Origin: PNOJ01 sp016706845
GTDB taxonomy: Bacteria > Krumholzibacteriota > Krumholzibacteriia > LZORAL124-64-63
Direction of reading: 5' to 3'
Assembly (NCBI GenBank): GCA_016706845.1
Contig: JADJIV010000010.1
Coordinates: 66,537 to 130,536, forward strand
Length of the DNA: 64,000 nucleotides
Part shown: positions 1 to 7,969 of the stretch, piece after piece
How the letters are laid out: each line of letters begins with the position of its first letter
Position numbering within the stretch: position 1 is the first letter of the stretch
Program-made: the position numbers and the translations under genes
The notes under the pieces: model-generated
Told to the model about the DNA's origin: nothing
What the model saw: the letters and a program-made list of their open reading frames with translations, nothing else
Databases searched by the model: none

Positions 1-275
1 CATGGTGATGGCCCACGCGAAGCTGAACGAGACCCTGGGGCTCACGGGCCGCTTCGACACGCTCGACGACGCCGACGACGCGATCTTCGGCGCCGGCACG
101 GGCCAGCGCCGCAACTCGCTGACCGTCGCACCGGTGCTCGCGCTCGGCGACGGCATGCGGGCCCTGGCGGAGCTTCGCCTCGACATGTCCGACGAAGACG
201 TTTTCGTCGACCGCGACGGCGCGGCGAAAGGACTCGACGACTTCGGCGGCGTTCACGATGACGTACAGCTTCTAG
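1..275 (+). CDS. C-terminal fragment of an outer-membrane beta-barrel protein (frameshifted)
   Basis: Only the end of this gene lies in the window. The first 75 or so codons show alternating hydrophobic/polar strands (GLTGRFDTLDD, then SLTVAPVLAL, then ALAELRLDMS), the pattern of a porin-like barrel such as the BBP-2 group. Around position 229 the reading must move forward one base, apparently because of an extra base in the GCGAAAGG stretch. The protein then finishes as FTMTYSF followed by TAG at 273-275. A terminal aromatic residue is the usual C-terminal signature of outer-membrane barrels. A strong hairpin follows 16 bases downstream. Family assignment is by pattern only; substrate unknown. 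Confidence 0.55.
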
Positions 276-290
276 TCCGCATCGACGGCA

Positions 291-326
291 GAAGGGGGCG
301 GATCCCGACCGGGACCCGCCCCCTTC
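291..326. terminator. Bidirectional hairpin terminator between the barrel gene and norB
   Basis: The stem GAAGGGGGCGG-TCCC pairs with GGGA-CCGCCCCCTTC around a GACC loop, about 15 base pairs with one mismatch. It sits between two converging genes and can serve both. There is no long T-run, so it is called from stem strength and position. Confidence 0.7.
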
Positions 327-349
327 GTCTTCACCGCGGACCCGGTCGC

Positions 350-2641
350 TCAGTCGCCGCGCGGCGTCGCCGCCGCTCCGGGCGCCGGCAGATCGGTCCC
401 GCCGCGCACCGACCAGCCCGTCTTCAGCCCGATCACGAACCACGCCAGCGCCAGCGTCCCGACCGCGAAGATCGTGTCGCCGATCACCCGCAGCCAGCGC
501 AGGGTCTGCAGGTAGTCCTGCTGCAGGAACTCGGCCGAGCGGGCGTACCACAGCCCGTCGCGCACGCTGGCCATCGTCTGGGCCAGGCCCACCGGCAGCA
601 CGCTGATCAGCACCATGGCCGCCAGGCCGATGTTGATGGCCCAGAAGGCGAAGCGGATGACCCCGTCCTTCCAGATCCGGCGCGCGGCCAGGCCCTTCAG
701 CACGAAGAGCATCAGCCCGATGCCCAGCATGCCGTAGACCCCGAACAGCGCCGTGTGGCCGTGCACCGGCGTGGTGTTCAGGCCCTGCATGTAGTAGAGG
801 ACGATGGGCGGGTTGATGAGGAAGCCGAAGACGCCGGCGCCCAGCATGTTCCAGAAGGCCACCGCGATGAAGCAGTAGATCGGCCACTTGTAGGCCTCGA
901 GCCACGGCTTGGCGCGGCTGAGCGTGAGGTTGTGGTAGGCCTCGAAGCCCATCAGCACCAGCGGCACCACCTCCAGGGCGCTGAAGGTGGCGCCCAGCGC
1001 GAGCACCGCCGTCGGCGTGCCGGTGAAGTAGAGGTGATGGAAGGTGCCGATGATGCCGCCGGCCAAAAAGACGTTCGTGGAGAAGAGCGTGGCGGCGGTC
1101 GCCGTCTTCACCTTCAGCAGCCCCAGGCGCACGAAGAGGAAGGCGATGACCACGGTGGCGAAGACCTCGAAGAAGCCCTCCACCCACAGGTGCACCACCC
1201 ACCAGCGCCAGTACTCGGCGATGGCCAGGTTGGTCTGCCGCCCCCACATCAGCCCCGCGCCGTAGAAGCCGGCGATGGCCACGCAGGAGATCACCAGCAT
1301 CACCAGCAGCGGGCGGTTCTGGTCGGCCCGCCGCAAGGCCGGCCGCAGCGCGGCGACCATCAGCCCGAGCCACAGCAACAGCCCGACCAGCAGCAGGATC
1401 TGCCACAGCCGGCCCAGGTCGACGTACTCGTAGCCCTGGTGCCCGAACCAGAAGTTCCCGACCAGGCCCAGCCGCTGCATGATGCCGAACCACTGCCCGG
1501 CCAGCGAGCCGGCGACCACGATCAGCAGGGCGCCGAACAGCACGTTCACGCCCAGGCGCTGGAAGCGCGGCTCGTGCCCCGACACCGCCGGCCCGATGAA
1601 CAGCCCGGTCGCCAGCCACGAGGTGGCGATCCAGAAGATGGCCAGCTGGACGTGCCAGGTGCGCGACAGCGAGTACGGCAGCACGGCGCTCAGGTCCAGG
1701 CCGTAGAAGCCGCTCCCCTCCACGCCATAGTGGGCGGTGACGGCGCCCAGGACGACCTGCACCACGATCAGGGCGGTGACCACCCAGAAGTATTTCAGCG
1801 TCGCCTGCATGGAAGCCGTCGGGGCCAGCGCGAGCAGGGGATCCTGCTCGGGCAGGATGCCGGGGTCGAACCCTTCCTCGCGATTGGCCGCGTAGTACCA
1901 GGCGAGCAGCGCGATGCCGGCGATCAGCAGGATCACCGAGAAGCCCGTCCAGAGGATGAGGCTGCCGGTGGGCCGGTTGCCGACCAGGTTGTCCGGCGGC
2001 CAGTTGTTGGTGTAGGTGATGTCGTCGCCCGGGCGCTCGGTGACGCAGACCCAGGAAGCCCAGAAGAAGAACGCCGTCAGGTCGTGCAACCGTTCGGGGC
2101 CGATGACCGTGGCCTCGCGCATGGCGTAGGCCTCGCGCAGGTCGGCCTGCGCCGGGTCGCCGCCGAACAGCCCGCGGTAATGGTCCGCCACGGCGCGCAC
2201 CGCCGCCACCCGCGCCGCCGACAGGCGCAGGTCGCCGGACGCGGCGTCGTAGGTGTTGGACCGCAACTCGGCCTGCAACCGCGCCTCGAGGGCGGCGCGC
2301 GTCTCGACGTCCAGACGGTCCGCGTCGACGCCGTGCTCCGCGTGCGACCAGGCGTCCAGCATGACCTCGGCCTCGCGGTGCAGCCAGTCGGCCGACCAGT
2401 CCGGCGCGACGTAGGCGCCGTGCCCCCAGACCGAGCCCAGCTCCTGCCCGCCGGTGGACTGCCAGACGTTCTGGCCGTCCTTGATGTCCTGCCCGGTGAA
2501 GAGCACCGCGCCGTCGGCGCCCACCACCCGGGCGGGGACCGGCGGCGCCTGGCGGTAGATCTCCCGCCCGAAGTAGCCGAGCACGGCGAAGGAGAGCCCC
2601 ACCACCAGCCCGAAGACGATCCAGAGCCTCTTGTAACTCAT
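350..2641 (-). CDS. norB: Quinol-dependent nitric oxide reductase (qNor)
   Basis: This 763-residue integral membrane protein reduces two NO to N2O with electrons from the quinol pool. It is the single-subunit qNor form: an N-terminal periplasmic domain (about residues 30-250, containing WQSTGGQELGSVWGHGAY) is fused to the 12-helix haem-copper-oxidase-like core. The core carries the family motif HLWVEGFFEVFAT near residue 484. The length is normal and the gene is intact. The start ATG follows a GAAAGGATG ribosome site. It has its own promoter region, insulated from the upstream rrf2 gene by a terminator, and an inverted repeat shared with the nos operon promoter lies about 65 bases upstream. 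Its product N2O would be the substrate of NosZ encoded nearby. Confidence 0.95.
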   Translation of the reverse strand: MSYKRLWIVFGLVVGLSFAVLGYFGREIYRQAPPVPARVVGADGAVLFTGQDIKDGQNVWQSTGGQELGSVWGHGAYVAPDWSADWLHREAEVMLDAWSHAEHGVDADRLDVETRAALEARLQAELRSNTYDAASGDLRLSAARVAAVRAVADHYRGLFGGDPAQADLREAYAMREATVIGPERLHDLTAFFFWASWVCVTERPGDDITYTNNWPPDNLVGNRPTGSLILWTGFSVILLIAGIALLAWYYAANREEGFDPGILPEQDPLLALAPTASMQATLKYFWVVTALIVVQVVLGAVTAHYGVEGSGFYGLDLSAVLPYSLSRTWHVQLAIFWIATSWLATGLFIGPAVSGHEPRFQRLGVNVLFGALLIVVAGSLAGQWFGIMQRLGLVGNFWFGHQGYEYVDLGRLWQILLLVGLLLWLGLMVAALRPALRRADQNRPLLVMLVISCVAIAGFYGAGLMWGRQTNLAIAEYWRWWVVHLWVEGFFEVFATVVIAFLFVRLGLLKVKTATAATLFSTNVFLAGGIIGTFHHLYFTGTPTAVLALGATFSALEVVPLVLMGFEAYHNLTLSRAKPWLEAYKWPIYCFIAVAFWNMLGAGVFGFLINPPIVLYYMQGLNTTPVHGHTALFGVYGMLGIGLMLFVLKGLAARRIWKDGVIRFAFWAINIGLAAMVLISVLPVGLAQTMASVRDGLWYARSAEFLQQDYLQTLRWLRVIGDTIFAVGTLALAWFVIGLKTGWSVRGGTDLPAPGAAATPRGD

Positions 2642-2703
2642 CGCACCATCCTTTCCGTCGTGGACGATCCCAGGGCGTCGGCCCCGCTCCGAACTCGAAA
2701 CAT

Positions 2704-2725
2704 CAACACATGCACATATCCGCTG
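2704..2725 (-). promoter_or_regulatory. Candidate Rrf2-type operator upstream of norB
   Basis: Imperfect inverted repeat: CAACACAT, six bases, ATCCGCTG (plus-strand reading). It matches the repeats over the rrf2 and cytochrome c/nosZ promoters in arm length, spacing and the GGAT/ATCC core. A possible -10 box (TATGTG on the minus strand) lies inside it; the -35 is poor. Confidence 0.55.
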
Positions 2726-2732
2726 ATGCCCT

Positions 2733-2754
2733 AAAAAAAGGCCGTCAATCGGCC
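2733..2754 (-). terminator. Intrinsic terminator of the first rrf2 gene
   Basis: On the minus strand GGCCG-attga-CGGCC is followed by seven T. The hairpin includes the rrf2 stop codon and separates that gene from norB. Confidence 0.8.
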
Positions 2755-3143
2755 AGATCGGACACCTTGGTCGCCGTGATCATCCGGGTGAAGCCGTCAC
2801 GAACCCCGGCCCACTCGTCGTGCATGGCGCAGGGGTGTTCGGAATCGCAGGCGGGGCGGCCGAACGCGCAGTCGTGGCGATCGGCGCTTTCGAGCCCGTC
2901 GAAGACGACCAGCACGTCGCGGATGGGTCGCTGCCCGGCATCCGCCTGAGTTGGAATCCTCCACCCCAGCCCTTCCTCGACTCCACCAATCCGGCCTTGC
3001 GCAACTGATTGAGGATCTTGGACAGGTAGTTGACGGGAATCCCGGTCGCAGCCGCGACTCTCCTCGCCGCGCAGCCTCTCATGGGGGCGTGCGGCCAGGA
3101 TCGCGAGCACGTGCAGGGCGTAACGGGCTGTCCGGCTGATCAT
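2745..3143 (-). CDS. Rrf2-family regulator, NsrR-like (two frameshifts)
   Basis: An iron-sulfur-type winged-helix repressor, best read as the nitric-oxide/redox sensor for norB and nos. Three frames must be joined: MISRTARYALHVLAILA... (to about 3025), then VAAATGIPVNYLSKILNQLR...GWGGGF (to about 2945), then ...RPIRDVLVVFDGLE to the end. The first join removes one base and the second adds one, which favours sequencing error. Three cysteines near the C-terminus are spaced C-x6-C-x5-C (CAFGRPAC, then SEHPC), the place where NsrR and IscR hold a cluster. The ATG at 3143 is preferred over the GTG at 3152 because GAGG lies eight bases upstream. A perfect inverted repeat covers its own -10 box, so autoregulation is likely. 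The exact ligand is inferred. Confidence 0.8.
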   Translation of the reverse strand: MISRTARYALHVLAILAARPHERLRGEESRGCDRDSRQLPVQDPQSVAQGRIGGVEEGLGWRIPTQADAGQRPIRDVLVVFDGLESADRHDCAFGRPACDSEHPCAMHDEWAGVRDGFTRMITATKVSDLAD

Positions 3144-3154
3144 CTCAAGCACCT

Positions 3155-3192
3155 CAATGGATGCATATATCCATTGAAATGCCGTTTGTCAA
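3155..3192 (-). promoter_or_regulatory. Promoter and operator of the first rrf2 gene
   Basis: On the minus strand TTGACA (3187-3192), a 17-base spacer, and TATATG (3164-3169). The -10 lies inside a perfect inverted repeat, CAATGGAT (3155-3162), six bases, ATCCATTG (3169-3176). A repressor bound here would block polymerase directly. Confidence 0.75.
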
Positions 3193-3214
3193 CCCTGTAT
3201 CGCGGTGGAGGCGG

Positions 3215-3711
3215 CTACTTGCCCTTGATCGACTTGGCGGACCGCCCTGAGGCTTGTGCCGGATCGGCTCCCCCGCGCTTCGCGCAGGGTTTCCGACGGG
3301 ACCCCGCGCCCGCCGGCGACCGCAGGCCCGCGATGGTCGTGTTATCCAGCATCCCCTCGTAGCTGTCCCGGACGAGGCTCCACTGGTTGTGCAGCGGACA
3401 AGGAGCCGCGTCGTCGCAGCTCTCGAAACCGAAGACGCAGGGGCTGACCCCGGCGGCGCCCTTGCCGTCGATGATGGCCAGCACGTCACCGATCGGCCGC
3501 TTCAGGGACGCGGGCCTGATGCGGTAGCCCCCGCCCCACCCCTTCAGCGACTCGACGACGCCGTCCTTGGCCAGCCGGCTCAAGATCTTCGAGAGGTAGT
3601 TGGCGGGCACGCAGGTCTCGGCGGAGATCCGCTCGACGGGGCGCCACTCCGTCCCGGCGTCGACGAGGTTCCCAGGATGATCAAGGCGTAGCGCGCCGTC
3701 TGGCTGAGCAT
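3215..3711 (-). CDS. Second Rrf2-family regulator, last gene of the nos operon (frameshifted)
   Basis: The protein begins MLSQTARYALIILG and, after a shift near 3675, continues VERISAETCVPANYLSKILSRLAKDGVVESLKGWGGGY..., a typical Rrf2 winged helix with wing motif GWGGGYRIRP. It carries the same cysteine triad as its neighbour, C-x6-C-x5-C (CVFGFESC, then DAAPC), so it probably also binds an Fe-S cluster. The C-terminus has an extra basic tail of about 35 residues. The ATG is two bases past the stop of the preceding membrane-protein gene, so it is co-transcribed with nos. Two Rrf2 paralogues beside norB and nosZ suggest separate or cross-talking NO sensing. Confidence 0.75.
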
Positions 3712-3713
3712 GA

Positions 3714-4346
3714 TCAGGCGTCCGTCCGTTTCCATTCCAGACCGATGTTCCGGGCGGTCGCGAGGGCCACCCCCGCCGCGAACACGACGAGGAACAGAGT
3801 ACCAAAGTTCGGCAGGGAATGCGTCGTGAAGTTCGCGATCTGCTTGGTTCCGATCACCACGGGCATGAACGGTTCGACCTTGATAGCCGCCTCGGGCGCC
3901 AGCCGGTGCCCGAAGTTGTAGAGCATCAGGATGAACCGCCCGAAGAAGAAGACCGTGACGTAGGCGAGCAGCACGCACAGGTCGACCAGGTCGCGGAGCG
4001 TGCCCAGGGCCGCCGCCCGCAGGGCGAGCAGCGCCAGGAAGCCGAACGCGAAGGGGATCCAGCCCAGTTCCGGGATGCTGCTGCGCTCGATCTTCATCAT
4101 CCCGATGTAGTGGTTGAGGTTGTTGATCTCGGCGATGTCGCGCCCGTCGTGGCCGCCGCTCAGGCGGTAGGCGTAGATGTCCATGCTCAAGCCCTGCGGG
4201 TACTGGGGCGCCTCCATGCGGATCGTCCACAGGGGGAAGAGGAAGCTGGCCGCCAGCGGGAGCACCAGCAGCGCGATCCCCAGCCGGACCCCGTTGCGGA
4301 TCGGCCGGTCGAGGACCCGGGTCCATTTCTGCAGGATCGCCGCCAT
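3714..4346 (-). CDS. Membrane protein of the nos operon, function unknown
   Basis: A 210-residue protein with about four hydrophobic segments (near residues 22-42, 95-115, 125-145 and 185-203) and an extracytoplasmic loop after the first one. I do not recognise a characterised family. It lies between nosY and rrf2 in a tightly packed operon, which suggests a role in N2O reductase maturation or electron supply. A good AGGAGG site precedes the ATG. The segment between helices 1 and 2 contains NNLNHYIGMM, with a histidine that could bind metal; that is speculation. Confidence 0.6.
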   Translation of the reverse strand: MAAILQKWTRVLDRPIRNGVRLGIALLVLPLAASFLFPLWTIRMEAPQYPQGLSMDIYAYRLSGGHDGRDIAEINNLNHYIGMMKIERSSIPELGWIPFAFGFLALLALRAAALGTLRDLVDLCVLLAYVTVFFFGRFILMLYNFGHRLAPEAAIKVEPFMPVVIGTKQIANFTTHSLPNFGTLFLVVFAAGVALATARNIGLEWKRTDA

Positions 4347-4373
4347 GATGTCTCCTCCCTCGTGGTGACCGGT

Positions 4374-5219
4374 TCAGACCAGGTCGCCGCGCACGAAACG
4401 GCGCAGGGCGACGAGCCAGGCGAGCGTGCCCAGGATCACCGGCGAGGCGACGCCCAGCACCGTCACCCAGGCGGGACCGAGGCGGTGCGTCAGGTAGAAG
4501 CCGACCGGCCCGAGGATGGCGAGCGTGGGCTCCGCCGAGCTCAGCAGCGCCAGCCGTGCGGCCTCGACCGGGTTCAGGGCGGCCAGCGCGATGACCGTCG
4601 GCGCGTGCAGCCGGAACCGGAGCATCAGCCCGATCAGGCCGAAGTCCAGCAGCGCGGCGCCGAGCACCCAGACCCCGAGCAGCACCAGGACCGCCCGCGC
4701 CGGCTGCCGCACGACGACGCTGATCGCCAGCCCCACGCCCGTGAAGGCCCAGATCAGCGCGCCGCAGACGGCCAGGCTCCTGCCCAGCACGAGCCAGGGC
4801 ACCGGGTTCGCCAGCAGCAGGCGTCCCAGCAGGGCGGTGACCAGCATGAGCGCCGCGAAAGGCAGGAAGATCACCGCGTACCTGACGGCGGTCAGCGCCA
4901 GGAAGTACTCGTGGCGCGCGAAGGGGTGGCTGAAGAGCAGCTCGAGCGACCCGTCCTCGCGGGCCCGGTTGACGAGCTGGCCGGTGGCGACCAGCGCCAG
5001 CAGAGGCAGCAGCAGGACCAGGACGTGGCTGACCGACAGCAGCACCCGGCCGGTCCCGGTGAAGCCCAGGACGGTGGACTCGCGCAGCCCCACGAGCACG
5101 AAGATCCCCGCCAGGACCGCGTAGAGCGTCACCGAGAAGGCCAGCCAGCGCGAGCGGAAGACCTCGGCGAGATCCAGGCGCGCCAGCGCCGCCACCCGCC
5201 CGCGGTCAGTCGTGCGCAT
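4374..5219 (-). CDS. nosY: NosY-type ABC transporter permease
   Basis: A 281-residue ABC-2-type permease of the Nos maturation system, partner of NosF and NosD. Six hydrophobic segments are visible, starting with RSRWLAFSVTLYAVLAGIF and ending VILGTLAWLVALRRF. The motif REDGSLELLFSHP in the first cytoplasmic loop is typical of NosY proteins. The ATG at 5217-5219 overlaps the end of nosL by 14 bases, giving translational coupling. The NosDFY complex is thought to supply sulfur or copper species for the CuZ centre of NosZ. Confidence 0.85.
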   Translation of the reverse strand: MRTTDRGRVAALARLDLAEVFRSRWLAFSVTLYAVLAGIFVLVGLRESTVLGFTGTGRVLLSVSHVLVLLLPLLALVATGQLVNRAREDGSLELLFSHPFARHEYFLALTAVRYAVIFLPFAALMLVTALLGRLLLANPVPWLVLGRSLAVCGALIWAFTGVGLAISVVVRQPARAVLVLLGVWVLGAALLDFGLIGLMLRFRLHAPTVIALAALNPVEAARLALLSSAEPTLAILGPVGFYLTHRLGPAWVTVLGVASPVILGTLAWLVALRRFVRGDLV

Positions 5220-5679
5220 GGCCCGCCGTCCTGCTCGCGGCCAGGACCCGCTCCCGCGCCTCTTCGAAGGCGAGGCCGCCCTCGGTCGCGCGATCGACCG
5301 CGCCGAGGCCGTAGTCCATGGGCGACGGCCCCGCCGCCACGAAGCCGACCTGCTCCTGCGCCACCCAGCGCTCCTCGCGCACGTGGTGGACGTAGACGGC
5401 GTGGACCTGCGGCGCGGTCGCGTCGAGGTACATGAAGAGGCAGCCCACGTCGTCGAAATCCAGCACCGTCCCATCGACGAGTTGCAGCTGCGCCGCGTAG
5501 GCCGGCTCGCTGACCGCCATGCGGCACTCGGCGCAGGACGTCTTGTCCCAGACCACCGGCTGCGGCCCCTGCGGCAGGGATTCCGATCGCGAAACGAAGA
5601 GGACGAGCCCACCCGCAGCCAGGACGACCGCGGCGGCGGGCCACAGGTACCGGCGCCAGACCACGTAGCGAACGCTCAT
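5206..5679 (-). CDS. nosL: NosL-like copper chaperone
   Basis: A 157-residue protein with one N-terminal membrane anchor (residues 11-30) and a NosL domain outside. Metal-binding features include SCAECRMAVSEP, which resembles the Cys/Met copper site of NosL, and DDVGCLFMYL. Unlike Proteobacterial NosL it has no lipobox cysteine and appears to be held by the uncleaved anchor. NosL delivers Cu(I) for assembly of the NosZ CuZ cluster. The gene overlaps nosF by four bases (ATGA) and nosY by 14. Confidence 0.8.
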   Translation of the reverse strand: MSVRYVVWRRYLWPAAAVVLAAGGLVLFVSRSESLPQGPQPVVWDKTSCAECRMAVSEPAYAAQLQLVDGTVLDFDDVGCLFMYLDATAPQVHAVYVHHVREERWVAQEQVGFVAAGPSPMDYGLGAVDRATEGGLAFEEARERVLAASRTAGHAHD

Positions 5680-6563
5680 GAATCCTCCTTCGGCACGTAC
5701 GTCCCGTCGATGGTCTCGAGGTCCCGCACGAGCACCGACCCGAGACTGCCCTCCAACGCCGCGAACATCTCACGCAGGACGGCGAGGCCCTCGGCGCGGG
5801 TCAAGATGCGGGACCAGTCCCCGGCGCCGCCGGCAGCGAACCCCCGTGCGCCCAGCCACGCGGCGGCCGGCGCCGCGGACGTCTGCACCTCGATCAGGCT
5901 GTGCGCCGACCCGCGCAGGTAGTCGGCGATCGGGCCCTGCCAGGCCAGGCGCCCCTCCTCGAGCACGATCACGTGCTGCACGAGGTGGCGGACCTCGTCC
6001 AGCCGGTGCGAGCAGAGCAGCAGCGTCGCGCCGGCGGCGCGCTCGCGCACGAGCCGGTAGAAGACCAGGCGGCTCGCCGCGTCCAGGCTCGCCGTGGGCT
6101 CGTCCAGCAGCATCAGCCCCGCCTCGCTCGCGAAGGCCAGCGAGAGCAGCAGCTTCTGCTTCATGCCGCCGGAGAGCGCGCGCACCGGGCGGCCCGACAC
6201 CGCCGCGAGGTCCAGCCCGAAGGCCGCCGCCGTGCCGGCGATCGCGTCCGGGTCCAGGTGCCGGGCGCCCGCGATCGCGCCCACGATCTCCCCCACGGAG
6301 GCCTGAAGCTGCGGCGGCGCCTGGGGCACGTAGGCGAGGCGGGCGGCGATCCGCTCGCGGTCGCGCGCCGGGTCGAGCCCGTCGATCCCGACCTTCCCCT
6401 CGTAGGACAGCATGCCGGTCAGGATCCTGGTGAGCGTCGACTTGCCGGACCCGTTCGGCCCGATCAGCGCCGCGCGCCGGCCCGAGGGGATCCGCAGCGT
6501 GAGCGCGTCGAGCGCCGTCGTGCGCCCGAACCGGCGGGTGAGGCGGTCGATCTCAATGCGCAC
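5676..6563 (-). CDS. nosF: NosF-type ABC transporter ATPase
   Basis: A 295-residue cytoplasmic ATPase with complete motifs: Walker A GPNGSGKST near residue 37, signature LSGGMKQKL near 130, and Walker B LMLLDEPTASLD near 150. It powers the NosDFY exporter-like complex that matures NosZ. The start overlaps the nosD stop by 11 bases and its own stop overlaps the nosL start, so all are co-translated. The C-terminal 80 residues beyond the ATPase fold are typical of NosF-type proteins. Confidence 0.9.
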   Translation of the reverse strand: MRIEIDRLTRRFGRTTALDALTLRIPSGRRAALIGPNGSGKSTLTRILTGMLSYEGKVGIDGLDPARDRERIAARLAYVPQAPPQLQASVGEIVGAIAGARHLDPDAIAGTAAAFGLDLAAVSGRPVRALSGGMKQKLLLSLAFASEAGLMLLDEPTASLDAASRLVFYRLVRERAAGATLLLCSHRLDEVRHLVQHVIVLEEGRLAWQGPIADYLRGSAHSLIEVQTSAAPAAAWLGARGFAAGGAGDWSRILTRAEGLAVLREMFAALEGSLGSVLVRDLETIDGTYVPKEDS

Positions 6564-7956
6564 CGGGCGCCTCCCGTGCGATGCGCGGCGCCGGATCCCG
6601 CAGCAGGATCCTGGGCGCCAGCAGCGGCACGATCCGGCCGACGAGGTCGAGCAGGGCCAGGGCCGGCGTGCCGCGGAAGAATTTCAGGTCCTCGCGGACC
6701 GAGGTGATCTGGTCGGAGAGGCGGTGGAGCTCGTAGGGCACATCGCCGACGCCGTCGCGGTCCAGATCGTAGCCCTGGTAGTCGTCGAAGCTGTTGCCGT
6801 GCCAGACGGTCAGCATGGCGTCGCCGCCGCCGTCGATGCGCGCCGGCGAACCGCAGCCCGCGAACTCGTTGCCGGCGAAGCTGCTGTTGGCGCCGCTGCG
6901 GTGGAAGGCGACGCCGGTCTCGCAGAACAGGATGGCGTTGCGCTCGAAGACGTTGCGGTGGCCGCGCTGCAGGGGCGACGCGTCCAGGTAGATGCCGTCG
7001 CGATTCCCGAGCAGGACGTTGTCGACGACCGCCAGTTCTCCCGACTCCTTGACGCCGAGCCCCATGCCGCCGGCGGGGTCGGCGAACGCCATCCGGTTGC
7101 CGCGGACGGTCACCGTGTCGCTGTACATCACGAAGATGCCGACCAGGTTCCCGAGATAGGTGTTGCCGGACGCCTCGTTGTGGTGGCTGTACATGAAGTG
7201 GGTGCCGTAGCGGCCCGACTCCACGAAGTTGCCGCGCACCCGGTTGCCCGGCGAGTACCAGACAACGATGTCGCGGCTGTCGGTGACGAGGTTGTCCGCG
7301 ATCTCAGAATCGCGCACCTCCCAGAACCGGATCGCGTCCCCCCGCAGGCCGAGGTCGCGCTCACCAGTGCCGGTGATGACGTTGCCGCGGACGACGACGC
7401 GGCGGGCGTCCTCCACGGTGATGCCGAAGAGCGCGTCTCGCAGGTGCAGGCCCTCGACCCGCGCATCATCGCCGCGGATGCAGATCGCCGCGTCGGTCGT
7501 GTCGAAGCGCCGGCCGCTGCCCTCGACGGTGAACCCCAGGAGGCCGACGCCGTCCGCGAGGACTTCCACGGTGGTGCCGGTCCCGGAGGACCGGACCACC
7601 GCCTCGGGCGGCCCCCAGATGGAGACCGGCCGGGTGATGCGCAACGGACCGCGGTGGGTGCCGGCGCCGAGGCGAACCTCGGCGCCGGCAGGCAGGGCCT
7701 GGAGTACGCCCTGCAGGGACTCGTCGGGGCTCACTTCGATTCCGGCGGCGGGCGGCGGCGGCGGCGCGTACACGGGCCGCGGCCAGGAGACCGCATCGAA
7801 ATCGCGGCGCGCTGCGACCCGGTCGGGAGCGGACGCCGGCGACGTCCCGCCCAGAGCGTGCTCGTCGCCCGACCGGCCGGCGGCCACGGACGTCGCGGCG
7901 ACGCCCAGCAATCCCGCGACGACCAGCGCGGCGCCGACCCGGGACCGTCGTCTCAT
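6553..7956 (-). CDS. nosD: NosD periplasmic copper-processing beta-helix protein
   Basis: A 467-residue secreted protein with a signal peptide (residues 1-26) and a right-handed parallel beta-helix made of short repeats (for example RVVVRGNVITGTG, then SEIADNLVTDS, then TVRGNRMAFAD). NosD binds NosF/NosY across the membrane and is needed to build the CuZ cluster. The conserved region WYSPGNRVRGNFVESGRYGTHFMYSHHNEASGN holds the family histidines. It starts 14 bases after the nosZ stop. Confidence 0.9.
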   Translation of the reverse strand: MRRRSRVGAALVVAGLLGVAATSVAAGRSGDEHALGGTSPASAPDRVAARRDFDAVSWPRPVYAPPPPPAAGIEVSPDESLQGVLQALPAGAEVRLGAGTHRGPLRITRPVSIWGPPEAVVRSSGTGTTVEVLADGVGLLGFTVEGSGRRFDTTDAAICIRGDDARVEGLHLRDALFGITVEDARRVVVRGNVITGTGERDLGLRGDAIRFWEVRDSEIADNLVTDSRDIVVWYSPGNRVRGNFVESGRYGTHFMYSHHNEASGNTYLGNLVGIFVMYSDTVTVRGNRMAFADPAGGMGLGVKESGELAVVDNVLLGNRDGIYLDASPLQRGHRNVFERNAILFCETGVAFHRSGANSSFAGNEFAGCGSPARIDGGGDAMLTVWHGNSFDDYQGYDLDRDGVGDVPYELHRLSDQITSVREDLKFFRGTPALALLDLVGRIVPLLAPRILLRDPAPRIAREAPGAH

Positions 7957-7969
7957 CCCGTCTTCCCGC

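Noticed and set aside
2..2734. Long plus-strand ORF over norB, and similar long opposite-strand ORFs (for example 6412-8103, 11696-13900, 42333-45881, 47268-50693)
   Set aside because: They are low-complexity Arg/Gly/Pro/Asp/His readings antisense to clear genes, as expected at this GC content. Only the first 275 bases of the norB one hold a real gene end.
3215..3711. Calling the rrf2 genes pseudogenes
   Set aside because: All conserved segments and cysteines are present once one-base shifts are allowed, and the promoter and operator are intact.
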